Assembly: GCA_027459705.1 (NCBI GenBank)
Contig: DAIDHM010000200.1
Coordinates: 1-64,000, forward strand
Origin: Ktedonobacteria bacterium
Lineage (GTDB): Bacteria; Chloroflexota; Ktedonobacteria; Ktedonobacterales; JACDGC01
DNA: 64,000 nt
Direction: 5' to 3'
The position numbers were made by a program, and so were the translations under genes. Within the stretch, counting starts at the first letter, position 1. Each line of letters opens with the position of its first letter. Below, piece after piece: positions 1 through 8,331 of the stretch. Below the pieces are notes generated by a model that was not told the DNA's origin, ran no database searches, and saw only the letters and a list, made by a program, of their open reading frames with translations.

Positions 1-1
1 G

Positions 2-604
2 ATCTTGCCCTGGACTGTGCCCACCTTCGTCACGGCGTTGATCTGGAAATTCCTCTTCGACTATAATTTTGGCCCCATTAACCAATTGATGCGCGTCGTG
101 ACCGGCAACCCACATGCCGGTATTTCCTGGCTGGATAAACCGTTCCCCGCGTTCATGGCAGTGGTCATCGTCAATGTCTGGATGTCGTACCCATTTTTCA
201 TGGTGCTCTCGCTCGGCGCGCTGCAGAGCATCCCCCAGGAGTTGATGGAAGCCGCGCGTGTCGATGGCGCGACCGCTCTGCAGCGCTTCCGCAATGTGAC
301 GCTGCCCTTACTGAGACCCGCCCTTCTGCCTGCGGTGATCTTGACCAGCATCACGACCTTCCAGATGTTTAATACGGTCTGGTTGATAACCTCCGGTGGC
401 CCATTCACCAGCGGCAACATTAACAATCCGGGTTCGACCGAATTGTTGATGGTCTACTTCTACGATCGGGTTGAAAATGGCGGGAATTTCTTCGTCAATT
501 ATGGGCATGTCGCGGCGATTGCCATGCTGGTTTTCCTGGTGCTCCTTGTCTTGATGGGCTTCGGCTTGCGTTATACGAATCTCATCCAGGAGGCCAAACG
601 ATGA
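2..604 (+). CDS. MalF-type sugar ABC transporter permease (5' truncated by window edge)
   Basis: Inner-membrane permease of a carbohydrate ABC importer (MalF/UgpA-like, binding-protein-dependent transport family). The reading frame is open through the left edge, so the N-terminus lies outside; about 200 C-terminal residues are visible. Several hydrophobic segments are present, and the cytoplasmic EAA loop (EAARVDGATALQRF, then TLPLLRPAL), which docks the ATPase, is well conserved. The stop overlaps the start of the next permease by four bases (ATGA), so the two are translationally coupled. An amylase follows, making maltose, maltodextrin or a similar glucan the likely substrate; this is inference from context. 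The ATPase and binding protein are not in the window, although a shared MsmK-like ATPase is common for this family. Confidence 0.92.
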   Translation: MLPWTVPTFVTALIWKFLFDYNFGPINQLMRVVTGNPHAGISWLDKPFPAFMAVVIVNVWMSYPFFMVLSLGALQSIPQELMEAARVDGATALQRFRNVTLPLLRPALLPAVILTSITTFQMFNTVWLITSGGPFTSGNINNPGSTELLMVYFYDRVENGGNFFVNYGHVAAIAMLVFLVLLVLMGFGLRYTNLIQEAKR

Positions 605-1548
605 GCGATCAACCGCTGAAGATCTCCTCACGCGATGCCATCTCGACCACAGAGTCCGTGGCACCCGCGATACCGGCCGTGCGTAACCGCGTCAATGTCG
701 CCGATGTGTTTCAACGCTATCGGGACAATCTGGGACTGGCGGGGATCTATGGTTTTCTCAGTGTGATGGTCATTTTCGCGGCGTTTCCGATCTACTACGT
801 CATTCAGGCATCGTTCAACACGACACAATCGCTGATCTCGACGCAACTGCAGCTGATTCCTCAACGACCTGGTTTCGCCAACTATCAGTTCATTCTCGAC
901 CAGGAGCCGTTCTTGAAATGGATGCTGAACTCCGTGGAGGCTTGTGGTCTCGCGACGATCATCGCGTTGATCTGCGCGACCACCGGCGCCTACGCGCTCT
1001 CCCGCTTCAATTTCCCCGGCCGTCGATTTGGCCTGGTGGCGTTGATGGTCCTGCAGACGTTTCCTGGCTTGTTGGCAATTTACGCTTACTTTAATATCTT
1101 AAGTACGTTGCATTTGACCGGTCAGATCCTGGGGTTGAGCCTGGTCTATGCCGCTGGGAATATCGTCATCGGAGTGTGGAATATCAAAGGGTACTTCGAT
1201 ACGATCCCACCAGAATTGGAAGAAGCCGCGCTGGTGGACGGGGCGAACTCGTTCCTTGCCTTCTTCCGTATCGTCCTGCCACTGGCGGCGCCCGCCATCG
1301 CGGCATCATCGCTGCTCATGTTCATCGGTGGTTGGAATGAATACGTACTGGCGAAGTTAATCCTCAATCCGGATCTCAGTCAGGTGACGGTTCCCGTTGG
1401 CCTCTTCCAATTGCAGAGCCAGAACTCGACGCCATGGGGCTATTTCGCGGCGGCGGCGGTGCTCGTCAGTTTGCCCCTGACAGCGCTCTTCCTCTTCTTA
1501 CAACGATTCTTCAAGTCCGGTCTGACGATCGGTGGTGTCAAAGGTTAG
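601..1548 (+). CDS. MalG-type sugar ABC transporter permease
   Basis: Second permease of the same importer, 315 residues, slightly longer than typical MalG-type proteins because of a polar N-terminal tail of about 45 residues before the first membrane helix (LGLAGIYGFLSVMVIFAAFPIYYV). About six membrane segments can be seen. The EAA loop (PELEEAALVDGANSFLAFFRIVLPL) is intact. Its ATG overlaps the stop of the MalF-type gene. A strong hairpin follows 30 bases after the stop and may reduce read-through into the amylase gene, which sits only 88 bases downstream on the same strand. Family assignment is firm; the sugar specificity is inferred only from the neighbouring amylase. Confidence 0.93.
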   Translation: MSDQPLKISSRDAISTTESVAPAIPAVRNRVNVADVFQRYRDNLGLAGIYGFLSVMVIFAAFPIYYVIQASFNTTQSLISTQLQLIPQRPGFANYQFILDQEPFLKWMLNSVEACGLATIIALICATTGAYALSRFNFPGRRFGLVALMVLQTFPGLLAIYAYFNILSTLHLTGQILGLSLVYAAGNIVIGVWNIKGYFDTIPPELEEAALVDGANSFLAFFRIVLPLAAPAIAASSLLMFIGGWNEYVLAKLILNPDLSQVTVPVGLFQLQSQNSTPWGYFAAAAVLVSLPLTALFLFLQRFFKSGLTIGGVKG

Positions 1549-1578
1549 CCGTCGTTACCGCCTATAGTGTGACTGACC

Positions 1579-1607
1579 GCCCTTCTTCGGCGATCCCGAA
1601 GAAGGGC
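1579..1607 (+). terminator. Rho-independent terminator or attenuator between malG-type and amylase genes
   Basis: A perfect 12-bp stem (GCCCTTCTTCGG at 1579-1590 with CCGAAGAAGGGC at 1596-1607) with a 5-nt loop, followed by TTTCG. The short T tract suggests partial termination, so the amylase may be expressed at a lower level from the same transcript. Confidence 0.65.
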
Positions 1608-1636
1608 TTTCGCATGTTCGTCCATAAGGAGATCCA

Positions 1637-3883
1637 ATGGCGCAATCCTCATCGAATTCGCGGCGGCTGACCCTTTTTGTCAGTGCGGTTGCCGCCATGC
1701 TTGTCCTCGTGATTATCGGCGTGGTGATTATTCCACGCCTGCGCACTCGCCCCTCCTCGGCAACGACGACCGCCGACACCGCCATCTGTCCGACGACCAA
1801 CGTCACCAGGCTCCCGCAAGATAGCGGCAACTTCAAGACCGGCTTTATCTATCAAGTGATGCTGGATCGCTTCTTCAATGGCGATCCAACCAATGATAAT
1901 CCACCTGGTGATCAGGGGTTGAATGATCCCACGCACCAGAATTGGAAGCTCTACTGGGGCGGCGATCTCAAAGGCCTGACGGAGAAGATTCCCTACATCG
2001 CCGGGATGGGCGCCTCGGCGATCTGGATCTCGCCGCCGGTCGAAAACGTGACGAAGCCCTTGGACTTCGGCGATGGCAACGGCCCACAGGCGGGCTATCA
2101 CGGCTACTGGGCGCAGGATGATTACCAGATAGATCCACATCTGGGGACGTGGGCGGATTTCGATACCCTGGTGGCAACGGCACATCAGGCCGGACTGAAG
2201 ATCATGGTCGATTTCGCCGCTAATCATTCGAATCCCAGTGATCTCGGCCAGTTTGGTGCTATCTATAAGAATGGCGTTCAGCTGGCGGCTTATAATAATG
2301 ATCCAAACAATTGGTTTCATCACGCTCCCAGCATCACCAATTTCAATGACCAGTACGATCTGGAGTATCAGTCATTGGAAGGCCTCGCTGATTTTGCCCA
2401 GGAGAATCCGGCGGTTGACGCGTACCTCAAGGGCGCGATTGCCCAGTTCATGGCTCACGGGGTCGACGGCATCCGCTTCGACGCGGTGAAGCATATGCCC
2501 GGGCCAACCGGTGGCTGGTTGCGGACGGTGGCCGATAGCATTGAGGCGACCGGGTCGCATTATCTGGTGGGCGAATGGCAGACGACCGACCCCACCGATC
2601 TCACCTATCCCGCATCGGTGCGCTTCGCCAATAATAGCGGCATCTCGCTGCTGAACTTTCCGATCTACAACGCGATCGATGATGCCTACGCGCGCGGCAA
2701 TCTCATCGGTCCAGTGGAGATCAATAGCGTCTTGCAGCAAGAGGAGCAAGATTTCACCTGGATGAATGACCAGGCGAACTTCATTGACAACCACGATGTC
2801 GCGCGCTTCCTGACGGCGCGCAATGACAAGAATGCGCTGCATGCGGCGCTGGCGGTGGTGATGACCATCCCGGGCATTCCGATCGTGTATTACGGCACCG
2901 AACAGTACCTGCACAACGATACCCAGGGCGGCGGCGATCCGTACAACCGCCCGATGATGACCAGCTTCGACACGACCACCCCGGCCTACAAACTACTGCA
3001 CTGCCTGGGCACCCTGCGGGATACCAACCCGGCGTTGCCGTATGGCAACTACACGTTGCTGCATGTCAACCGTTCGCAGTATGTCTATCAGCGCCAATTT
3101 GGGCAGAGCGTCGTCGTGGTCGCAGTGAATAGCAGTGACAGCGCCGTCACGGTGCCAGCGGAACAGTCGGCGCTCCCAGCAGGCACCTATAAAGACTATC
3201 TGAGCGGCGCTTTCCATGGTGGCACGCTGACTGTCGGTAATGGCGGCGCAATTGCATCATTCAGCTTGCCAGCCAACGCCATCGCGATCTGGCAATATCA
3301 GGCGCAAACTCCAGCATCGCCGCTGATCGGCACTATCGGGACGACGCTGACCCATCCTGGCGATACCCTGGTGGTAGATGGTCAGGGCTTCGCCAGCGGT
3401 GCCACGCTCATGATCGGCCAGCATGCCGCGGCCATCACGGCCAATACCGCGCAGTCGATCACCGCGACCGTGCCAACGATGCCAGGTGGTGACTACCAGG
3501 TCACTGTCTGTCAGGCATCACAGTGCAGCCCTGGTTATCCACTGGTGGTTGCCAGCGCGCCGCAGGTGCCGATGACCATCACTGTCAACGGACTCCCGAC
3601 CCTGACTCCCGAAGAACAGGTCTATATGACCGGCGCGGTGGCGGAATTGGGGGGAGGCTCCACGGCGCCGACAGCCGCCATCGGCCCCATGATCACCAGT
3701 GGGCAGGCCAGTAATCCCAGCCGCTTCTTGCTCGTGAGTCTCCCTGCCTGTCAGACACTTTCCTTTTCCTTCGAAATCGTACATCTTGGTGGCGCGATTG
3801 ATGCCGAAGGCACAACCCATACGCTGACGACACCGTGCAGTGGCGAGACCACCGCGACCTACAACTGGGGTGTCCCCAAATAG
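1637..3883 (+). CDS. Membrane-anchored GH13 amylase with CGTase domain layout
   Basis: Extracytoplasmic alpha-glucan-active enzyme, 748 residues. A hydrophobic segment at about 11-33 acts as signal or anchor; there is no lipobox. The catalytic (beta/alpha)8 barrel shows the GH13 motifs: DFAANHSNP (region I), GIRFDAVKH with nucleophile D282, acid/base E313 in VGEW, and D387 in IDNHD. A C domain is followed by an IPT/TIG domain (about 560-640) and a CBM20-like starch-binding end (about 645-748, with VYMTGAVAELGG and AIGPM). This A-B-C-D-E order is that of cyclodextrin glucanotransferases and maltogenic amylases. However, the central aromatic residue needed for cyclisation (Tyr/Phe195 in Bacillus CGTase) aligns with E248 (SLEGLADF), which argues for hydrolysis rather than cyclisation. 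SD AAGGAG lies 6 bases before the ATG. It sits behind the sugar permeases. Confidence 0.9.
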   Translation: MAQSSSNSRRLTLFVSAVAAMLVLVIIGVVIIPRLRTRPSSATTTADTAICPTTNVTRLPQDSGNFKTGFIYQVMLDRFFNGDPTNDNPPGDQGLNDPTHQNWKLYWGGDLKGLTEKIPYIAGMGASAIWISPPVENVTKPLDFGDGNGPQAGYHGYWAQDDYQIDPHLGTWADFDTLVATAHQAGLKIMVDFAANHSNPSDLGQFGAIYKNGVQLAAYNNDPNNWFHHAPSITNFNDQYDLEYQSLEGLADFAQENPAVDAYLKGAIAQFMAHGVDGIRFDAVKHMPGPTGGWLRTVADSIEATGSHYLVGEWQTTDPTDLTYPASVRFANNSGISLLNFPIYNAIDDAYARGNLIGPVEINSVLQQEEQDFTWMNDQANFIDNHDVARFLTARNDKNALHAALAVVMTIPGIPIVYYGTEQYLHNDTQGGGDPYNRPMMTSFDTTTPAYKLLHCLGTLRDTNPALPYGNYTLLHVNRSQYVYQRQFGQSVVVVAVNSSDSAVTVPAEQSALPAGTYKDYLSGAFHGGTLTVGNGGAIASFSLPANAIAIWQYQAQTPASPLIGTIGTTLTHPGDTLVVDGQGFASGATLMIGQHAAAITANTAQSITATVPTMPGGDYQVTVCQASQCSPGYPLVVASAPQVPMTITVNGLPTLTPEEQVYMTGAVAELGGGSTAPTAAIGPMITSGQASNPSRFLLVSLPACQTLSFSFEIVHLGGAIDAEGTTHTLTTPCSGETTATYNWGVPK

Positions 3884-3923
3884 GTTATAGCATGAAGCAA
3901 TCGCCCATGACAGTGGACTGGCG

Positions 3924-3951
3924 AGCGAGAAGAGCTCAGCATCTTCTCGCT
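3924..3951 (+). terminator. Terminator hairpin after the amylase gene
   Basis: A perfect 10-bp stem (AGCGAGAAGA at 3924-3933, TCTTCTCGCT at 3942-3951) with an 8-nt loop, followed by TGTCGTTTGG. It lies 40 bases after the amylase stop and ends the sugar-uptake unit. Confidence 0.6.
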
Positions 3952-4065
3952 TGTCGTTTGGTCGTCATGGGCGTGTATCCAGCATCTCTACCTGAAAATA
4001 AACAGGTGAGTAGCTTCGCGGGCATCGTCAGGCACCGACGACAGCGACGGAAGGTGCCAGAAAAG

Positions 4066-4563
4066 TTACGCGGTAGTAGCGCTGGATTCGTCTTTGAGTT
4101 CAGCCAGGATGCGTAACGACTCGGCAATATGTTTCAGCGGCTGCATCTGCGCGGAAAATCGATGGCGAATCACGCCCTGGCGATCGATGATGAATGTTTC
4201 ACGTCCTGGAATGATACCGAACGTCGCGGTCACGCCGTAGGCGCGGCGAACGCGATTGCCCCGATCGCTGAGCAATGTGAATGGCAAGCGATGATGTGCC
4301 GCGAAATTGCGATGTGAGGCGGGCGAATCGGCGCTTACGCCGACCACCCGTGCGCCAGCCGCGACAAAGTCCTCGAAGCTATCGCGGAATCCGCAGGCCT
4401 CGGCGGTGCATCCGGCTGATTCATCCTTCGGGTAAAAGTACAGCACCAATGGGCCTTGCTCCAGCAGCGACGCCAGGGTCACCTGATTGTCATTCTGGTC
4501 CGTGAGCGTGAATTCAGGGGCACGGTTCCCCACGCCATTTGTGTTGGTTGTTTGTTCTGGCAT
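4066..4563 (-). CDS. bcp: Thioredoxin-dependent peroxiredoxin, PrxQ/Bcp type
   Basis: Reduces hydrogen peroxide and organic hydroperoxides in the cytoplasm, using thioredoxin as electron donor. 165 residues, normal for the family. The AhpC/TSA fold is clear: FTLTDQNDNQVTLASLL, then VLYFYPKDESAGCTAEACGFRD. C52 is the peroxidatic cysteine and C57 the resolving cysteine, the C-x4-C spacing of the alpha/PrxQ group. ATG is preceded by GGGAGGAAAACGT, a good SD. Transcribed alone, convergent with the amylase gene. A short perfect inverted repeat (4576-4594) lies just before the SD and may be an operator or leader hairpin. Confidence 0.95.
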   Translation of the reverse strand: MPEQTTNTNGVGNRAPEFTLTDQNDNQVTLASLLEQGPLVLYFYPKDESAGCTAEACGFRDSFEDFVAAGARVVGVSADSPASHRNFAAHHRLPFTLLSDRGNRVRRAYGVTATFGIIPGRETFIIDRQGVIRHRFSAQMQPLKHIAESLRILAELKDESSATTA

Positions 4564-4904
4564 ACGTTTTCCTCCCGCGATACAGATTATCGCGTCCCGT
4601 ATTTCGGTGTATTGATGGCTACCGATGCATCGCGAGAGCGCTATCGCAAAACTATCGAAAGATCATCGATGGTGTTGTGCGGACGCTGCGCCAGCACACG
4701 CCATGTAATGTTAGCAGGTTGTTGTCTGGCTTATGATCGCTCCAGTAGTGCTCACTTTGATTGTAGGGCGGATGATAGCTTTGAAGCCAGACACATGAGT
4801 CGCGCCACAGCGCAGCGAAACAGGGCAGGTGCATATGCTATATCTATGGGGGATGATCGCTGAAATCGACCATCGCTGATACATCTCTCTGAGAGGGGAC
4901 GTTC
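4564..4904. other. Intergenic region between divergent bcp and maf
   Basis: 341 bases with no convincing gene. It must hold both promoters. On the minus strand GATAAT (rc of about 4586-4591) is a possible -10 for bcp. On the plus strand TATGCT at 4834-4839 is a possible -10 for maf, but no good -35 is visible for either. Confidence 0.4.
4576..4594. promoter_or_regulatory. Perfect inverted repeat in the bcp leader
   Basis: CGCGATA (4576-4582), 5-base spacer, TATCGCG (4588-4594). It sits immediately upstream of the bcp SD and overlaps the putative -10 region. Position and symmetry suit an operator for a dimeric repressor, but it could also be a small RNA hairpin. No regulator can be named. Confidence 0.3.
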
Positions 4905-5600
4905 ATGTCAACACTGATCCTCGCCTCTGCCTCGCCACGACGACGGGATCTGATCGGCAAGCTCGGACTGCCGGTCATCATCCGGCCAGCGAATATTGAC
5001 GAGGAAGGCATCGAAGCCCGGTTTCGCGATCCTGCGCGTTCCGCTGGTGAGCTCACCCAGCTGGCGCCGCTACTGGCAGAGATGAAAGCGCGCGCGATCA
5101 TGGATGCGCTGTTGGAGGAGGGACAGGTTGATCCCTCAGTCATTATCATTGGCGCGGATACGACTGTGCTCTTCGCGAACGACGTGTTGGGAAAACCGCG
5201 TGACGCGGCGCAAGCGCGCGCAATGTTGACCCGGCTGCGCGGGCAGACCCACACCGTCGTGACAGGGCTGGCCACCGGGATTCCTGTCCCTGGAGGACGC
5301 GTGTTGACGCGGGCCGTAGCGACCCCTGTCACGATGCGCTCCTTCAGTGATGAGGAAATGCTGGCATATATCGCCAGTGGCGATCCGTTTGATAAAGCAG
5401 GATCCTACGCGGTGCAGCACCCACAATTCCAACCAGTGGAGCGGATCGCTGGCTGTGCCACCAGCGTGATCGGGTTGCCGCTCTGCGCGTTGTCAGAGAT
5501 GCTCACAGAACTCGGCGCGGCGGTCGCACGACCTCCGCGACCAGCCAGCCAACAGTGCCCATGGGACACTCGTTGTGGACGCGTCACACCGACCAACTAA
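4905..5600 (+). CDS. maf: Maf family nucleoside triphosphate pyrophosphatase
   Basis: House-cleaning enzyme that hydrolyses non-canonical or excess nucleoside triphosphates to monophosphates. 231 residues, longer than the usual 190-200 because of a polar tail of about 30 residues with no similarity I recognise. Family motifs: ILASASPRRRDLI at the N-terminus, IIIGADTTV with the catalytic Asp, KAGSYAVQ, and VIGLPLCAL. The KAGxYxxQ version resembles the dTTP/UTP-specific YhdE branch rather than YceF. SD GAGAGGGGA lies 9 bases before the ATG at 4905. Monocistronic as far as visible. Function by family is firm; exact substrate is inference. Confidence 0.92.
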   Translation: MSTLILASASPRRRDLIGKLGLPVIIRPANIDEEGIEARFRDPARSAGELTQLAPLLAEMKARAIMDALLEEGQVDPSVIIIGADTTVLFANDVLGKPRDAAQARAMLTRLRGQTHTVVTGLATGIPVPGGRVLTRAVATPVTMRSFSDEEMLAYIASGDPFDKAGSYAVQHPQFQPVERIAGCATSVIGLPLCALSEMLTELGAAVARPPRPASQQCPWDTRCGRVTPTN

Positions 5601-5860
5601 GCCGGCCATAGCGCATGGCACATGATTATTACCGGATCGCCTCAATGTTTCGGCGATAAACGCCTGTCCACAGTTGTAGCCCATCGAGATAGATCCCACA
5701 TAAGTATGGATCTGTTGGGAAATACCGTTCAGAGAGGCGACAAATAACGAATAATCTGCTATGCTAAAGTTCGAGAACGACTGGTAGGATGGCGCTGGCC
5801 GCATGTTTTTGATGCGGGTAGTCTCTACGCTACCGGAACATCATCGCGAGGAGTCTTTCC

Positions 5861-6424
5861 ATGCTTCAAGTTGAAAAAGTCCTACATCATCTTCTCGAGA
5901 TGGTTGGCAAGATGTTTCGCCGCGTCACGATTGCCTTCCTCTCAGTCTTCGCAGCCGCGGTCATTATCGTCGAAGGCGTCAACTTTGGATTAACCTTGCA
6001 TTTTGGCTCGGGGTTGGTGCATGTCGTCGCGGTGGTGATCGGTTTCTCCCTGGCGTTGAACGTCGCGTTGGCCGTCATGATCGAGGAAGGTCTGCGCGGT
6101 TTCCTGGCGCTGATCCGCGAACTGGCGAAAGACGCGGAACAATTGGCCGGACGTGTGGCGAAAGAAGTGGTCAAGGATGGCGGCCAGGTCGTCCAATTCG
6201 CCGAGCATGAATTGCAAGCAGCAGCAACCGGAACCGGTAGGCTGGTCCAGGCAGTGGAACGCGGTGGAGCCTCTGCACTACAAGGGCTCGAGCATGGCGC
6301 GGCCACGGCGGTCCGTAATGCCGAGCAGTTGCCGGGGCGCCTGATCGGCGGCACAGAGCACGCAGTGCAAGGGTTGGAGCGACGCATAACAGGCCAGGCA
6401 GATTCGCCACCCCCAGCGAATTGA
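5861..6424 (+). CDS. Small membrane protein with amphipathic Ala/Gln-rich tail, paralogue of the next gene
   Basis: 187 residues, no recognised family. After about 20 polar residues come two membrane helices (VTIAFLSVFAAAVIIVEGVNFGLTL, then VVAVVIGFSLALNVALAVMI). A long charged and Ala/Gln/Val-rich helical tail follows (ELAKDAEQLAGRVAKEVV... AEHELQAAATG), ending in repeated EHA/EHG-type segments. The layout matches the 135-residue protein encoded at 6688-7095, including a basic N-terminus, two helices, an R-x-L-I-x-L-x-R-E stretch and a heptad-like tail. Start ATG follows GAGGAG. A TATGCT box at about 5760 may be the -10. Possible membrane-tethered scaffold; function unknown. Confidence 0.75.
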   Translation: MLQVEKVLHHLLEMVGKMFRRVTIAFLSVFAAAVIIVEGVNFGLTLHFGSGLVHVVAVVIGFSLALNVALAVMIEEGLRGFLALIRELAKDAEQLAGRVAKEVVKDGGQVVQFAEHELQAAATGTGRLVQAVERGGASALQGLEHGAATAVRNAEQLPGRLIGGTEHAVQGLERRITGQADSPPPAN

Positions 6425-6687
6425 TGGGGGCAAGCGCTGATCTGGCTTAGGTCGGAAAGTGCGCGCGAGCGGCGTACACAGAGTTGAGCGAGATGCCCGG
6501 GTGCCTGACTCCGATGGGTCCCTGCTGTGGGGACCGACGCCATGTGCTGGCGCACACTTTGCAATCCCAGGGTCTCAGCCCGGTTGCGTTATCTGCGGAA
6601 ATTCTATCCTGGCACAATACTCTCACGGTATAAGCTTCCATCATTGTCCAAAATTCGCGTCATTCGCACTCATCAGAGGAGGGTTCC

Positions 6688-7095
6688 ATGCAAGATCTTC
6701 GACGTATCCAGAGTGTAGGCGGGCATGTCTTCGCCGCTGTCAGACGGGCATTCGGGCGCATCTTCCTGGCATTCCTCGGCGGTGGTGTGGTGGGAGCCGG
6801 TGCCGTCTTAGGCACCGCCGCGGTTTCCACGCATACTATCGGGCAGACACTGACGACGGTCGCCGCGGTGGTTTTCGGGGTAGTGTTGGCATATGCGGCA
6901 GCGCTGACCGTGGCCGTGACGGAGACCGTCCGCGCGCTCATCCAGCTCGTGCGCGAAGCCAGTGATGAAGCCACCAAAGCCGAGCGCGCGGCACTGACGG
7001 ATGTCACCAAGGCGACCGGCGATGCCGGCTCGGTCGTTGGCAATGTCGTCAAGGCGGTCGAAGGCCAGGTCGGGAAACTCGAGCATCGCGCCTGA
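6688..7095 (+). CDS. Small two-helix membrane protein, paralogue of the preceding gene
   Basis: 135 residues, no recognised family. Two membrane helices (IFLAFLGGGVVGAGAVLGTAAV and LTTVAAVVFGVVLAYAAALTVAV) are followed by a soluble helical tail beginning RALIQLVREASDEATKAERAALTDVTKA. This tail looks like the start of the tail in the 187-residue neighbour (GFLALIRELAKDAEQLAGRVAKEV). SD GAGGAGG lies 6-7 bases before the ATG. The 263-base gap to its paralogue suggests separate transcription. A strong terminator follows at 7130-7170. The pair probably arose by tandem duplication and divergence; function unknown. Confidence 0.75.
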   Translation: MQDLRRIQSVGGHVFAAVRRAFGRIFLAFLGGGVVGAGAVLGTAAVSTHTIGQTLTTVAAVVFGVVLAYAAALTVAVTETVRALIQLVREASDEATKAERAALTDVTKATGDAGSVVGNVVKAVEGQVGKLEHRA

Positions 7096-7129
7096 GTCAC
7101 AACCCACTCACTTGCAACGAGAACGAAAA

Positions 7130-7170
7130 ATCAGAAAGCACTCGCCTACGCCAGGCGGGTGCTTTCTGAT
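7130..7170 (+). terminator. Strong terminator hairpin
   Basis: A 17-bp stem with one G-T pair (7130-7146 with 7154-7170) and a 7-nt loop. It is symmetrical and lies between the plus-strand small membrane gene and the minus-strand methyltransferase, so it can serve both. Confidence 0.65.
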
Positions 7171-7238
7171 TGGTCCACACTCCCACATGATGTGTGCGAG
7201 AGCAGTGCGTGGCCACTGACCGGATACCGCTGCTGACC

Positions 7239-8330
7239 CTACCGGGGAAAGCTACGCTCCGCGCGCTCTATGGTGGTGGATGTCGGCACGACCGGTGTGG
7301 AGCGCGGTCGCGCAATCACCGTCACCTCGTTGCGGTTATGAAACAGTTGGCGAACGTGCACAATGGCATAGGCTTGCGAGAGAACGCGCAGACAATATCT
7401 GACCACGCGTAATGGATCGTTGGGCGTCAACTTCAAAGTCAAAATCATCCAACCCTCTGGCTCCAGTAACCTTGCCGCGCGCACCATGAGTTCGGCCGAG
7501 ACGTCAGGGTCCATCCGCATGTCATTGGCGATGACGGAGAAATAAGCCCGTTTATCGGCTGGCGCATATTCGCGAAGAAAGGCCTGGGCGGTAGTCCGCA
7601 CATGCCGGAGATTCGCGTCACCGCCAAGTCGCGGATCCAGTGTCGCCGGATCGACGGCGGTGACGGCGAGCCCGCGCGCGCGCAGAATATGCGTCCAACC
7701 ACCTGGGCTGGCTCCGAGGTCCAGCGCGCGGCCACTGGTGGGCAATGGTAGCGCGAAAATCTGTATCGCTTCTTCAAGTTTGAATTCGGAACGCGAGATC
7801 TGCCCGGGAACTTTCGCCAGACCAACTCGGCCCCCTGGCCAATCTGTCAGGGCGTCGGCGCGCGGGTTGAGGCCGAGCAAGACACCCCGCGGCGTCACGC
7901 AGACCGAGAGGATCTCATCTTTTTGGCCGCGACCGACCTCACGGCCAGTCGCGCGGATCGCGTCCGCGATCTGATGCCAGAGGATGTCGGCACGGACCGG
8001 CAAGGCTGAAACACCACTGACCCAGAGTTGCAGCGCGATGGCGGGTTGCGGTTCCGCTGGCTTGAGTAGCGCGAGCGCTGCCGCGACTATATTTTCGCTC
8101 GTCGCTTCGCGGATAGGGATGCGTGTGAGCTCGCGCATCAAGTGTTGGACAAAAATGAAGGGCTGGCGACGGGAGGTTTCAGCGACAAGTTGGAGGGTGA
8201 TCTCGGAGGACTCCAGGACAGCGACCTCAGGCGCCAGTCGTTCGATGTGTGCCGAGGAAAATGCATCGGTCAATTCTTTTTTGACCGCGAGAAAATATTC
8301 TTCCGCGAAGGATACTCCTATTCTTTCCAT
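7239..8330 (-). CDS. RlmM/FtsJ-like SAM-dependent RNA 2'-O-methyltransferase
   Basis: 363 residues. The C-terminal half is an FtsJ-type Rossmann methyltransferase: SAM motif I is RALDLGASPGGWTHILRARG, the catalytic Asp is in VIANDMRMD, and the Lys is in MILTLKL. An N-terminal segment of about 190 residues precedes it, as in RlmM, which methylates C2498 of 23S rRNA. The N-terminal part is divergent, so the rRNA position is not certain. The ATG comes one base after the stop of the upstream gene, so the two form an operon and may be translationally coupled. Start codon is ATG at 8330. Confidence 0.8.
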   Translation of the reverse strand: MERIGVSFAEEYFLAVKKELTDAFSSAHIERLAPEVAVLESSEITLQLVAETSRRQPFIFVQHLMRELTRIPIREATSENIVAAALALLKPAEPQPAIALQLWVSGVSALPVRADILWHQIADAIRATGREVGRGQKDEILSVCVTPRGVLLGLNPRADALTDWPGGRVGLAKVPGQISRSEFKLEEAIQIFALPLPTSGRALDLGASPGGWTHILRARGLAVTAVDPATLDPRLGGDANLRHVRTTAQAFLREYAPADKRAYFSVIANDMRMDPDVSAELMVRAARLLEPEGWMILTLKLTPNDPLRVVRYCLRVLSQAYAIVHVRQLFHNRNEVTVIARPRSTPVVPTSTTIERAERSFPR

Positions 8331-8331
8331 A

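Noticed and set aside
1649-2323. 224-codon minus-strand frame opposite the amylase
   Set aside because: Antisense to the GH13 catalytic domain, with no start context.
4456-4863. 135-codon plus-strand ORF between bcp and maf
   Set aside because: It overlaps the bcp start antisense and has no SD or motif.
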